Positions 39,326 to 49,374 of a stretch of DNA of 64,000 bases are shown here, in pieces; position 1 is the first letter of the stretch; each line of letters begins with the position of its first letter. This DNA comes from Bartonella callosciuri (GTDB lineage Bacteria; Pseudomonadota; Alphaproteobacteria; Rhizobiales; Rhizobiaceae): assembly GCF_014203215.1 (NCBI RefSeq), contig NZ_JACHIM010000004.1, forward strand, positions 41,027 to 105,026, read 5' to 3'. The position numbers were made by a program, and so were the translations under genes. The notes below the pieces were generated by a model, which saw nothing but the letters and a program-made list of their open reading frames with translations, ran no database searches and had not been told where the DNA came from.

Positions 39326-41728
39326 TTTAGCTCTCTTCAATACTTAATTCTACCCAAGATAGAAGCTAGGGATTTAAATTTTCTTATCCTAAATGACAAG
39401 AAGATTACTGTATTCAGGCTAGAGCTTTAGTTTGTATTTAGCTGTAGAGTTCTTGCTCCACTTTTATACTATCTTTTCGTGCTTGGTTGATCAACAGTTC
39501 AACTGATCTTGAAAAATACACTCCCGTATCGTTCCACAACGCAGAGTGCAATAAAATTACCTTTCACACGCATCATAAAAAAAGCCACCTTTTCGTTTTT
39601 TGGATAAGCTATACGCCTTGTTCATCAATGATATTGAGCATAATTCGCCACAAACTTCACATGATTTTCAAGAACATCAACAGTGCTCAATAAAACGCCC
39701 CTACTCCGATAAACGCAGCAGAAGCGGCACACATCCATAGCGCAAGTGCTAGCTTAGCGAAAGACCCTTTAAAAGTTTTGATCATTGCTTTACTGTTGCC
39801 ATAGCGAAGAAAATCCTTTTCCAAAAAGTAGCACTTACTCTTAAGAAGCAATGACAAACCACCACTTTACCCATACTACGAAGAGAGTTGCACAAACCTT
39901 TTCGCACATCATGAAATTTTTTACGACCAATGTGTTACATATCATTATTGCTCTACAAGCTGCTTTACTGTATTTAATAATCTTGCAGTATTGAGTTCAT
40001 ATAGCTCTTTGGCAATTCTTGTTTGATGGAGAAAGCCTCTATGCACAAGCTCTTCGCTCAGAGCATCATCCGATCATTTATCAGCTAACGATATCACCCC
40101 GACGGTATTGATATCAACTGTCGGCAGTACCCCATAAACACAAAAACACAGGCGAAAATACATTATGGACGTTGCGTAACCAGTGGAGGAGCAGAACTTT
40201 TATACATATATTTTGCCTAGGCCGCTGATCAACGCACGTGCACTGCAGGATGCAAGGCACACTGTGTCATTGACATGTACGAGTAGATCCTTAGTCAACC
40301 CGTCAAAGATTCGACGATTAATGCGTATTAATGCTGTGAAGAGCCTCCAGGTACGCATGTTGTCAACATCTGCTATAGCAAAATACGGATACTCTTCATT
40401 TTTTCCACCTTTCCTTCGACAAGAACCACACTTTTCGTTCTCCTCACGCTTCTTTCTCCCCCACTCTTCTTTCCATTCAGAGAAGCAAATGTTATTGACC
40501 ATTTACTCTCGAGTAAGACAACACTGGCAGTCGGAGAGTAATCGCAGTGGTGTAGCCATTCCGTTTGCCTGTCCCTTATAATACGAATATGAGGCTTACC
40601 TGATCTCAACACCTTACTTGTGCGCTTTGCCGATAGTTCTCGCTATCAGGAGTCCTAGAGCTGCTTGCGCTCTGTGACGTAGATAATAGCATTTAAAACT
40701 TTTATCTCAGCAATTTATGCACCCTGGAACAGCTTTGCTTATTCTGTCCATCACGACTGACTGCGCCCCTAACTTGGCCAATGCATTGGGATACCATCCC
40801 TCTCATGATTGACGCCCTCGAAGTAAAATGTTTTCCCCTCTTTTTGGCTGCTCTTGCTATATGAATGACCAGCATCACGATGGGACTAGTGCCTGCCATC
40901 CTGTGTGCAGCAACAGTTTTTTCCGCTATGTCTAGAACAGCGATATTTTGATATATCCCCACGTTGGGGGGGCTATTTTTCTCTTCAGTCTATTGTTGTT
41001 GTACATTTCTCCGGTTTACCGCTACATAATCCTGGCTGCGATAAGGGGGAAGCGACTAAAGAGAAACCGAGAACAATAATTTGGATTTTTTTGACACTCT
41101 TTTGGCTGACATTTATTGTTGCGTTAGCAGTTATTAGTATATTGTTGCGTTAGCAGTTATTAGTAGACTTAATGCGTGACAAAGCATCACACTAATTGCA
41201 GGCATTCTATGCATAGCGTCGCATATGAAAGTTCACACCGTATTGATGGATTATTCACGCCTCTAGTAATAATGATACGCGCTCTATCAAGTGAAATTAT
41301 ACTGTTGCTAAGTTGTCGTTTGCTTGTGTCTCCCACTGTTTTGCTTCTTCCTCTGTTGCCGATGATATTCAGTCACTTACTGACATCGATTTCGTTTGGC
41401 AGCGCTATGCCTGTATTCTTTTCCTATTGCCAATCTTCAGTGTAGCAGGAACTTAACTTATGTTATTCTTTAATTTGATCTTTCTCCTATAGGGGCTTTC
41501 GATGGTTCATGGAGTCCATGGGCGACTTGATCTGAATTTGCTTATTTATCACCACTCAACGCTTTTCTTCTGTATCAATAAATGCCGCTTTTTCTGCCAG
41601 TAGCCTGCAGATTTCACCTCTATAGAGACCAACTTTAAAAGACATGCCTGTTATGTATTGATCTTTAATCTTTTCACGTTTATTTATCTGACCTGTTTTG
41701 TTCAAAATTTTTAAACCGTGAAGACTTT
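39326..41728. other. Unassigned region, partly of different base composition
   Basis: Nothing recognisable was found. From about 40180 to 41460 the sequence is visibly less AT-rich than its surroundings and has medium-length open frames on both strands. Examples are 40183-40581 plus, 40200-40502 minus, 40702-40962 minus and 40905-41153 plus. They overlap each other and lack ribosome sites and family motifs. The frame at 40905 ends in a hydrophobic helix (WIFLTLFWLTFIVALAVIS) after KEKPRT, and may be a degraded membrane protein. A 32-codon minus frame ending near 39689 (MIKTFKGSFAKLALALWMC) is also hydrophobic. This may be old foreign DNA. Confidence 0.35.
41114..41165 (+). repeat. Perfect 26-bp tandem duplication
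   Basis: The 26 bases at 41114-41139, beginning TATTGTTGCGTTAGC, are repeated without change at 41140-41165. The first copy encodes the membrane helix end IVALAVIS in the 40905 frame. The second copy shifts the frame and ends it. Confidence 0.95.
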
Positions 41729-41938
41729 ATGCCTTACGTAAACATTAAAATTACCAATGAAGCTGTTACCTCTTAGCAAAAACGCCAACTGATTGAAGGG
41801 GTAACGCAACTTTTGGTCGATGTTTTGAATAAAAATCCGAAAACAACTGTCATAGTGATTGATGAAGTAGAAACGGACAATTGGAGCATCAGCGGTGTTC
41901 CCGTTACACAGTTAAGGAAAACCCCAAAGAATGAATAA
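41729..41938 (+). pseudogene. 4-oxalocrotonate tautomerase-family gene with in-frame amber
   Basis: The frame starts MPYVNIKITNEAVTS, with the catalytic Pro2 of the family, and meets TAG at codon 16 (41774-41776). The same frame then continues QKRQLIEGVTQLLVDVLNKN, VIVIDEVETDNWSISGVPV, to TAA at 41936. Total 69 codons, matching the usual 60-75 of small tautomerases. Everything else is intact, so a single CAG or GAG to TAG change explains it. Confidence 0.85.
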
Positions 41939-41995
41939 CCCTCCAAATATCTGACGACAATTAATTTAGCCACTACTGTTAATCAGCTAATCAGC

Positions 41996-43500
41996 ATGCA
42001 AAATCATACCTTGCAACTGAGTGAAAAAACAACAAACCAAACAGCTATTAGAAAAGTTGAGGATACCGTTTTTGACATAATCAAAGAGGCTTTCCCCATT
42101 GCTCAAATTCATTTTTTTAATAAGTCTATAAATATCTGTTATAAGAAGGATGACCCTACGTAATAAGAACGACCAAAAAGCTATAGGACTCATACGACAT
42201 GCGAAAAATTGCAAGATAAATGAAAGCATTTCCTAGCTCAACAAGAGAAAACAAGAGAGATGGGTGCAAAATATTAATCATACACTGCGCAGCCACAAAG
42301 CTTTGGAACGCTATAAGCAATAATAACAGATTATATTGTTAAAATTCTAGGTTATCAAATTGACCAAACAAAATTAAATTATAAAAATGAGAAAACGAAA
42401 GAAAAAATCATAGATTTCATAAACGTTATGTCCTTATAGCTTGAAAATCAGGATGTTCTCTCTACCCAACCAGTTACAGCTGTAAAAACATTGTTAGAAA
42501 TGCTGAGAATGTATGAACCACCATCAGAAAATAAGAGATATACTGTTCCTTTCAAACCTGAATGAATAGAAAAAAATCTTACATTGTAGAACTAATTTCA
42601 AAAGGGTATATAAAAACCCCTGAATTTAGCCCTCCGGTAGATCAATGCGGAAAACTTATTATCAATAACTTTCGAAATTTTTAAATCCAACACGCAAAAA
42701 CGGAGAAATGAACATCAAACCCGAAAATCTCAACAGATGTGTAAAATCTGCTAACAATCATCTTAGTATAAGATTGAGGAGTCGAAATTGCCAACCCATT
42801 GATATCCTCTGAATTATTCACTGAAAAAATACAGAAAAGAATTGGTTAAACAGCAAAAGAAAAAATTTGATCAAAAAGAAAATTTTCTCATGAGAGCCGA
42901 TAAATAGAACGAATCTCCACCAAACCCATTTCATTTCTTTAATGCATACCCAAAAAATGAAACGCAATTTAATAAAGACATGACAACGCTAAAACGTTAT
43001 GTATCAACAGATAAAGAAAGCAGAAAAGCTATACTTCACAAAAATTTCTATAAAAACTAATCTCATAAGTCAAAGATATGTTAAAAGACAATACTCCATA
43101 AAAAAATCAGCCCTCTTTCAAAAATTGATATTTTAGAGCACATGGTGAAAGTTCATTTTTCATCCATAACAAATTCATAGAATGAATATGTAGTTGTAGA
43201 GGATAGAAATAACTTTTTTATTGGAGCTCTATCGAAAGAATTAAATACCAATTACCATCTAACTCCTTTAGTGTTTTTTTAAAAAACAGAACTTAAAAAA
43301 TTTAAAAATTGGTTTAAAAAACAAGGTAAATAGATATCATATTATTTGCACCTTAAACAATTTAAATACCAGATTTCTACATCAATTATCGAATGGATAT
43401 GCCTAAAAAGGAAATCAGCTACAACGTTATTGTTATTTTGAAATTAAAAGACGTTGTGAATGACGCATAGATCTCACCCATAAAAATTAAAGAATAAAAC
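41996..43500 (+). pseudogene. Decayed gene or genes of unknown family
   Basis: The sequence holds successive protein-like pieces in the forward direction, broken by stops and shifts. These include MQNHTLQLSEKTTNQTAIRK (41996 on, 55 codons), ERWVQNINHTLRSHKALERY, IVKILGYQIDQTKLNYKNEK then an amber (42437) then LENQDVLSTQPVTAVKTLLE. Later come FFNAYPKNETQFNKDMTTLK and YVVVEDRNNFFIGALSKELN. The pieces are charged and helical. They could be one protein of 400-500 residues. No family is recognised. Confidence 0.5.
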
Positions 43501-43617
43501 AATAAATTTTTTCTCTCATAAAAATATTTTAAAAGTTCATTCCGATGAATACTATGGTGGATCCTAAAATCAATCCATAGTGACATAAACATCAAATGAA
43601 TATGTTATTGAAATCAA

Positions 43618-44370
43618 TCAAAAGCTGGCAAAGGGATTGTAAGATCCATTATCCTGTCTCCATTTTAAAGGTTCGATGAAATCACTTGACCAAAGACCAA
43701 CTTTGTTTTTGTGTGCTGTATCTTCAGCACTCCGATATTGTGCCGGAATAGGATTTTTATTCTCTTTTGAAAGCACCAACATACCTTCTGCAAGACCTGC
43801 TTCAGCTAAATCAACCCCATTCACAAAACATTGCGCATACGAAACACCATTATGCATCAGAACCTGCTTACAGGATAAATTCTGACCCAGGGTTTTCGTG
43901 ACGAGCCAAGCCGTTGTCACCGCACCACAAGGCCATTCTTGATCGTTTAATTTTGCTTTTTGGCGTGGAGCACAAGTATCTACACCATAAAGATGAATAT
44001 TGCGCGTAATATGCGTACGCCAAGATTGCGCAACAGGAGTAAACAATTTAAATGTCACACCACTACTAACAGATGCCATACCCTGAAAAACAGCCACATT
44101 GCTTGATGAAGCACTCTTTTGCAAATCAAAAGCTGGTTCATTTTTTGCTAATCGTCGTTTAGTGATGGGTTCCACTGGCTTTTTATCTTTCGAAGGCATA
44201 TCAACAATATTTTGGATATTTTGTATATCTTGCATCGTAAATGTCTTGAAACCACTCAGATCTATTTTATCTTTATACTGGATGATTCCCCATAATATAG
44301 AACCCATAATGTAAATAATGACAATCAGTTTAAATCGCACACGTTTAATACATTCGCTTAAAAAGTTCAT
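43618..44370 (-). CDS. Staphylococcal-nuclease-like membrane-anchored protein
   Basis: A 250-residue protein with an N-terminal signal anchor (LIVIIYIMGSILWGIIQY, residues 15-32), a linker, then an SNase-like OB-fold domain from about residue 110. The domain is recognised by NIHLYGVDTCAPRQ, the AQCFVNGVDLAEAGLAEGM segment and the KVGLWSSDF end. Against canonical thermonuclease the three catalytic positions look replaced: Arg35 by His in IHLYGVD, Glu43 by a CAPRQ sequence, and Arg87 by Val in NGVSYAQ. It may therefore not cut DNA. It is transcribed divergently from virB2 with 374 bases between. The extra Cys residues suggest periplasmic disulfides. Confidence 0.8.
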   Translation of the reverse strand: MNFLSECIKRVRFKLIVIIYIMGSILWGIIQYKDKIDLSGFKTFTMQDIQNIQNIVDMPSKDKKPVEPITKRRLAKNEPAFDLQKSASSSNVAVFQGMASVSSGVTFKLFTPVAQSWRTHITRNIHLYGVDTCAPRQKAKLNDQEWPCGAVTTAWLVTKTLGQNLSCKQVLMHNGVSYAQCFVNGVDLAEAGLAEGMLVLSKENKNPIPAQYRSAEDTAHKNKVGLWSSDFIEPLKWRQDNGSYNPFASF

Positions 44371-44744
44371 TTTTTCTCTGTCCTTTCACATTTTCATCAA
44401 CAATCTTCCTGCTCCTCTTAAGGAGAAAACTCTCAGCAGGATAGGTTGAGTTAACTACATTCTGTAAAGAAAAAGGCTCTTTCTTACAGTAAGATAGGTA
44501 TTGCCACCCTGAAAAAGATACAACTTAAAATTGCCATTTTTGTGTAGCACAACCGTATTGTAAAAATCTTCTGTTTCTTTGGAAGAAAATTTGAGAGTGA
44601 GCAAGAACCACTATCAAGGCTTTCATAAAACAAAAACAACCGATGAGTGATGTAGAGTGTAAGTCAAAGACAACAGAACTGTTCGGTGTTTAGAGACAAG
44701 AGCATGGTTAATAAGTAATAAAGTTCTTTCTAGAGAGAGGTAAA
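44371..44744. promoter_or_regulatory. Divergent control region of the virB operon
   Basis: These 374 bases separate the nuclease-like gene and virB2, so the virB promoter must be here. In B. henselae the BatR/BatS system controls virB and bep expression; I did not find a motif I could call a BatR site. A good ribosome site (GAGAGAGG) precedes virB2. Confidence 0.55.
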
Positions 44745-45071
44745 ATGACAGATAATATATCCAGGAACCTCATTTTTATCGTTATCATAGCACTGTTGGC
44801 AGTGTTCGCCTTATCAAATATTTCTTATGCCGCTCCCAATACGGGTGGGCTGGGGAATATTGATAGTGTTTTAGATAATATTGTTAGTATGATGACAGGT
44901 TCAACAGCAAAGCTCATTGCAATTATATGTGTTGCTGCCGTGGGCATTGGCTGGATGTACGGCTTTATTGATTTACGCAAAGCAGCTTACTGTATTATCG
45001 GCATTGGTATTGTCTTTGGAGCTCCCACCCTCGTTACTAAATTAGTGGGCTCGACAGTAGCAGTACCTTAA
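44745..45071 (+). CDS. virB2: Type IV secretion major pilin VirB2
   Basis: The 108-residue protein has a long signal peptide ending near ISYA, then the mature pilin. A short N-terminal part and two hydrophobic helices (LIAIICVAAVGIGWMYGFI and YCIIGIGIVFGAPTLVTKLV) are joined by the basic loop DLRKAA, the standard VirB2 layout. It polymerises into the T4SS pilus. First gene of the operon; virB3 follows after 14 bases. Confidence 0.92.
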   Translation: MTDNISRNLIFIVIIALLAVFALSNISYAAPNTGGLGNIDSVLDNIVSMMTGSTAKLIAIICVAAVGIGWMYGFIDLRKAAYCIIGIGIVFGAPTLVTKLVGSTVAVP

Positions 45072-45085
45072 GGGACACGACATAA

Positions 45086-45397
45086 ATGAATGAAGATCCC
45101 CTTTTCCTTGCCTGTACAAGACCTGCTATGTTTGCAGGTGTCACAATGGAAGCCATGGCACTGAATGTCATGGCGACATCCATTCTCTTTATTCTGACAA
45201 GTGGTTTTACCATGATTGGGTTTGGCGTTGGAATGCACTTTGTTTTGCGTGAAGTGACAAAACATGACCACAATCAATTTCGCGTCTTATTTGCTTGGCT
45301 CAACACGCGAGGCAAGCAAAAAAATCTTCAACGATGGGGAGGAGGATCTACTTCCCCACTCCGCCTTATCCGTACTTATAAGGAACTGCGCAGGTGA
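45086..45397 (+). CDS. virB3: Type IV secretion inner-membrane protein VirB3
   Basis: At 103 residues it has the VirB3 start pattern (DPLFLACTRPAMFAGVTMEA) and a pair of membrane helices (MATSILFILTSGFTMIGFGV). A cytoplasmic tail of basic character follows. VirB3 works with VirB4 at the inner-membrane complex. The stop overlaps the GTG start of virB4. Confidence 0.92.
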   Translation: MNEDPLFLACTRPAMFAGVTMEAMALNVMATSILFILTSGFTMIGFGVGMHFVLREVTKHDHNQFRVLFAWLNTRGKQKNLQRWGGGSTSPLRLIRTYKELRR

Positions 45398-47760
45398 AAA
45401 AGAAAGTGTCAATTATGAAACGGGAATCTTTGCCTGAAGACTATATTCCCTACATACGCCACGTTAACCAACACGTTATTGCATTGAGTTCACGCTGCTT
45501 AATGACGGTGATAGCTGTTGAGGGTGTAAATTTTGACACTGCAGATATCGATCAACTCAATTCCTTACATAATCAATTAAATACGCTCTTGAAAAATATT
45601 GCAGATGAACGTGTTGCTTTATATTCTCATATTATTCGTCGTCGCGAAACAGTCTATCCAGAGAGTCAGTTTTCTTCATCTTTTGCAGCAACACTAGATG
45701 AAAAATACAAAAAGAAAATGGTTTCGCAGGAACTCTATAGAAATGACCTTTTCGTTTCACTCCTGTGGAATCCAGCAGCGGATAAGACTGAGCAACTTTC
45801 TACATTTTTTCAACGCTTAACAAAAGCAAAGAAAACACAATCTGAACCAGATAAGGAAGCAATTCGGAAACTCGAAGAGTTAAGCGAGGATTTTATCCAA
45901 GGGTTAGAGAGCTATGAACCGCGTCTTTTGTCAATTTATGAACATGAGGGCATTTTGTTTTCCCAGCAAAGTGAATTTCTCCATCAATTAGTGGGAGGAA
46001 GACGTGAACGTATTCCTCTCACCTTTGGCACCATTGCCTCAACGATTTATTCAGATCGTGTTATTTTTGGCAAAGAAACAATTGAAATTCGTCATGAAAG
46101 CAATGAACGTTTTGTTGGCATGTTTGGATGGAAAGAATACCCTTCGAAAACACGCCCAGGGATGACCGATGGTTTGCTTACAGCACCGTTTGAATTTATC
46201 TTAACACAATCCTTTGTCTTTAAGAGTAAAGCAGTTGCCAGTGCCATTATGGGGCGCAAACAGAACCAAATGATTAATGCAGCCGATCGTGCCAGCTCAC
46301 AAATTGAAGCGCTTGATGAAGCCTTAGATGAATTAGAGTCAAATCGTTTTGTTTTGGGCGAACATCATCTCTCTTTAGCTGTTTTTGCTGACCATCCAAA
46401 GGCTTTGGCTGAACATCTCTCAAAAGCACGTTCTCATTTAACCAATGGGGGTGCGGTTATCTCCAGAGAAGACCTAGGATTGGAAGCTGCATGGTGGGCG
46501 CAGTTACCTGGAAATTTTAGCTATCGTGCCCGTTCTGGAGCCATTACCAGTAGAAATTTTGCAGCTCTATCGCCCTTTCATTCTTTCCCCATTGGCAAAT
46601 TGGAAGGAAATATTTGGGGCTCTGCTGTAGCATTGTTGAAAACACAAGCTGGTTCACCCTATTATTTTAATTTTCATTATGGTGACCTTGGCAACACCTT
46701 TATTTGTGGTCCATCGGGATCGGGTAAAACGGTGATTGTTAATTTTCTTCTTGCACAATTGCAAAAACACAATCCGACAATGGTCTTTTTTGACAAAGAT
46801 CAAGGAGCGGAAATTTTTGTGCGTGCTGGAGGTGGAAAATATAAACCTTTAAAAAATGGGCAGCCCACCGGCATCGCACCATTAAAGGGCATGGAATACA
46901 CGGAAAAAAACAAAATCTTTCTTCGTAATTGGATCTTGAAGCTGGTCACAACTGAAGGGCAAATAGTAACGGAACAAGAGCGACAAGATATTGCTAGAGC
47001 CATCGATGCTTTAGAAAGTTTGCCCCATGCACAACGCTCTCTGGGAGCTCTTCAACTATTTTTTGACAACACATCAAAAGAAGGGATTGCCATAAGATTA
47101 CAACCGTGGATCAAAGGCAATGCTTTAGGTTGGGTTTTTGATAACGATCAAGATGATCTTAATTTAGACGCACAATTTATTGGTTATGACATGACCGATT
47201 TCTTAGACAATGAAGAAATTCGGCGCCCCTTGATGATGTATCTGTTTAACCGTATTCTCGAACTTATTGATGGACGACGCATCATTATTGTAATTGATGA
47301 GTTCTGGAAAGCACTTGAAGATGATTCCTTCAAAGCTTTTGCGCAAGACCGCCTCAAGACAATTCGTAAACAAAATGGCATGATGCTCTTTGCAACGCAA
47401 AGTCCCAAAGATGCTTTGAACTCAACCATAGCACACACAATTATTGAGCAATGTCCAACCCAAATATTTTTTCCAAATCAAAAAGCAAATTACAACGATT
47501 ATATTGAAAATTTCAAACTAACTGAACGTGAATTTGAACTGATACAGTCAGAATTGAGTAGAGAATCTCGTCGTTTTCTCATCAAACAGGGACAAAGTTC
47601 CGTCGTTGCAGAACTGAATTTACGGGGAATGAACGATGAGATTGCCGTCTTAAGCGGTACAACAAAAAATATCGAACTCGTCAACCAGATTATCAGCGAA
47701 TATGGCACAGACCCCAACAAATGGCTGCCCATATTTCATGAAAGGAGAGAAAATCAATGA
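45394..47760 (+). CDS. virB4: Type IV secretion ATPase VirB4
   Basis: A 788-residue ATPase. Walker A GPSGSGKTVIV is near residues 440-450 and Walker B IIIVIDEFWKAL is near 628-639, with the ATQSPKDAL motif of the family after it. The GTG at 45394 overlaps the virB3 stop; an ATG at 45415 is the alternative start. VirB4 is the hexameric ATPase at the base of the channel, used in pilus assembly and transfer. It overlaps virB5 as ATGA. Confidence 0.95.
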   Translation: MKKKVSIMKRESLPEDYIPYIRHVNQHVIALSSRCLMTVIAVEGVNFDTADIDQLNSLHNQLNTLLKNIADERVALYSHIIRRRETVYPESQFSSSFAATLDEKYKKKMVSQELYRNDLFVSLLWNPAADKTEQLSTFFQRLTKAKKTQSEPDKEAIRKLEELSEDFIQGLESYEPRLLSIYEHEGILFSQQSEFLHQLVGGRRERIPLTFGTIASTIYSDRVIFGKETIEIRHESNERFVGMFGWKEYPSKTRPGMTDGLLTAPFEFILTQSFVFKSKAVASAIMGRKQNQMINAADRASSQIEALDEALDELESNRFVLGEHHLSLAVFADHPKALAEHLSKARSHLTNGGAVISREDLGLEAAWWAQLPGNFSYRARSGAITSRNFAALSPFHSFPIGKLEGNIWGSAVALLKTQAGSPYYFNFHYGDLGNTFICGPSGSGKTVIVNFLLAQLQKHNPTMVFFDKDQGAEIFVRAGGGKYKPLKNGQPTGIAPLKGMEYTEKNKIFLRNWILKLVTTEGQIVTEQERQDIARAIDALESLPHAQRSLGALQLFFDNTSKEGIAIRLQPWIKGNALGWVFDNDQDDLNLDAQFIGYDMTDFLDNEEIRRPLMMYLFNRILELIDGRRIIIVIDEFWKALEDDSFKAFAQDRLKTIRKQNGMMLFATQSPKDALNSTIAHTIIEQCPTQIFFPNQKANYNDYIENFKLTEREFELIQSELSRESRRFLIKQGQSSVVAELNLRGMNDEIAVLSGTTKNIELVNQIISEYGTDPNKWLPIFHERRENQ

Positions 47761-48218
47761 AAAAATATCGCTTAGTCACCCTGTTATTCTTGTCTTTCAC
47801 CCCTCATGCAATAGCACAAACTGCACCAATTGCCGATGAATATTATAAAAATGCCTTAGAAAGTACACAAAAATTAAACGCTGCAAAATCAGATACGGCC
47901 CAATCCGTTTATGAATCTGCAATGGAAACAGCAAAAAAAATTGAGGACATAAGTCAAAAAATTAACAATGTTCAATCAAAAACAGAAGGGAAATCCACAG
48001 AAGGAAAATCCGAAGAACTGCAAGCTCTTCAAACACAACTCTCCCTTCTTCAAGCCAGTCTCCAAGCGAGTTCTTTAAAACTTCAGTCTCTTGCTATGAT
48101 ACAAGCAAAAGATACGAAAACAAAAGAAGAACTCCGTGAAGAAGAAACACAAAAACAGCATAAAGAGTTGGAACAAAAATTAAAAGAAAAACTTGAGAGT
48201 TCTGATGTCCGACTTTAG
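47757..48218 (+). CDS. virB5: Type IV secretion minor pilin VirB5 (17-kDa antigen type)
   Basis: A 153-residue secreted protein with a signal peptide ending near AIAQ and a body of long charged helices (Lys, Glu and Gln rich). This is typical of the short Bartonella VirB5, known in B. henselae as the 17-kDa antigen. It sits at the pilus tip or surface and may touch host cells. The C-terminus overlaps virB6 by 14 bases. Confidence 0.9.
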   Translation: MKKYRLVTLLFLSFTPHAIAQTAPIADEYYKNALESTQKLNAAKSDTAQSVYESAMETAKKIEDISQKINNVQSKTEGKSTEGKSEELQALQTQLSLLQASLQASSLKLQSLAMIQAKDTKTKEELREEETQKQHKELEQKLKEKLESSDVRL

Positions 48219-49170
48219 TTTCGCCCCATTTGAGAGCATTTCTGGATATATTTTACAACCACTTGATAGTGCAATGAACACAACCGTGAGTGGGTTGTCT
48301 TCGGCACTTTCAGCACCGCTCAATCTTGCCTCAATCATTTTCATCTTTCTGTATGGCTATAATGTTATGACGGGTCGCGTTGCTCTTTCCATGCATAGTC
48401 TTCTCAACAATGTTGTTAAAATTGTTGTTGTAACGACAATGGCAACGAATGCGGATACATTTAATATCTATGTCAAAGACATTTTCTTCAATGATTTAGT
48501 AAACGCCATTGGAAATGCCCTTAACAGCAATCCCACAGGCTCTAATGTCTTTGATTATATTTTATTACAGGCGAGTTCTCGCTATCAAGAAGTCTTATCT
48601 AAAGCTTGGTTTCTTGAAAAAATCATGGTTGGTCTTCTTGGCTCTTTAATGATTATGGCAGTTATCGTCTTTTGTATAGGTGGTTTTATTGTTCAAATGT
48701 TTGCACAAGTTGCTCTTGTCATGATTATAGGGCTTGGACCTCTCTTCATTAGTTTCTATTTATTTAATGCAACCAGAAAATTCACCGATGCCTGGATTAC
48801 AACATTGGTCAATTTTACGATTTTGCAAGTTTTGGTAATCATGCTTGGCACGATTATGTGCAAAATTATTCTACACGTTCTGCAGGGTACATATGATTCA
48901 ATCTATTTCCTTTTCCCTCCTGTCGTCGTCATCTCGATAGTCGGAGCCATTCTCTTCCGTGCACTTCCTGGCATTGCCTCTGCCCTTTCCTCTGGTGGAC
49001 CATATTTTAACGCTGGTATCTCTTCAGGAGGACAGATTTTCACGATGCTCTCTGGTGGCGCTAAAATGGGTGGCAATGCAGCAAAAAGTGCAGCTTCAAG
49101 ACTTTCTGGCGCTGCAGGTGTTGCAGCCAAAGCCGCAAAAATTGGAGGTCGTAGTCGTGGTCGATTTTAA
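48205..49170 (+). CDS. virB6: Type IV secretion inner-membrane protein VirB6
   Basis: The ATG at 48205 (321 residues, MSDFSFAPFES) follows GAGAG; four more open codons upstream are unlikely to be used. It has about five membrane segments, including a large central hydrophobic block (MVGLLGSLMIMAVIVFCIGG), the GLGPLFISFYLF motif of VirB6/TrbL proteins, and an Ala/Gly/Ser-rich C-terminal tail. It forms part of the inner-membrane pore. A 204-base gap follows, the largest inside the operon. Confidence 0.93.
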   Translation: MSDFSFAPFESISGYILQPLDSAMNTTVSGLSSALSAPLNLASIIFIFLYGYNVMTGRVALSMHSLLNNVVKIVVVTTMATNADTFNIYVKDIFFNDLVNAIGNALNSNPTGSNVFDYILLQASSRYQEVLSKAWFLEKIMVGLLGSLMIMAVIVFCIGGFIVQMFAQVALVMIIGLGPLFISFYLFNATRKFTDAWITTLVNFTILQVLVIMLGTIMCKIILHVLQGTYDSIYFLFPPVVVISIVGAILFRALPGIASALSSGGPYFNAGISSGGQIFTMLSGGAKMGGNAAKSAASRLSGAAGVAAKAAKIGGRSRGRF

Positions 49171-49374
49171 TATCAGATCCCTTTTAAAAAGAACTGCTCC
49201 TGTTTTTTTGTTGCGTGCGTGCCTTAGCGCACGCGCCATACGCATATTGCGTAAAACACTTAATATCCTTGGTTATACAAAACCAATAAAAATCTTTTAC
49301 AGCACGCTTTTGTGAGATTGTTCAAAGCAAGAATTCTCATACGTTGTATTCCACACTATTTGTGAGTTTAAAAA
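49171..49374 (+). promoter_or_regulatory. virB6-virB7 gap with GC-rich hairpins
   Basis: GCGTGCG (49213-49219) pairs with CGCACGC (49228-49234), and ACGCA-TAT-TGCGT follows at 49239-49252. There is no T run directly behind, so it looks like an mRNA structure or processing site rather than a terminator. No gene is seen here. Confidence 0.5.

Noticed and set aside
41774..42439. Amber codon reassignment or readthrough
   Set aside because: Two TAG codons interrupt good frames, but TAA and TGA stops and frameshifts are just as common around them, so plain decay is the simpler reading.
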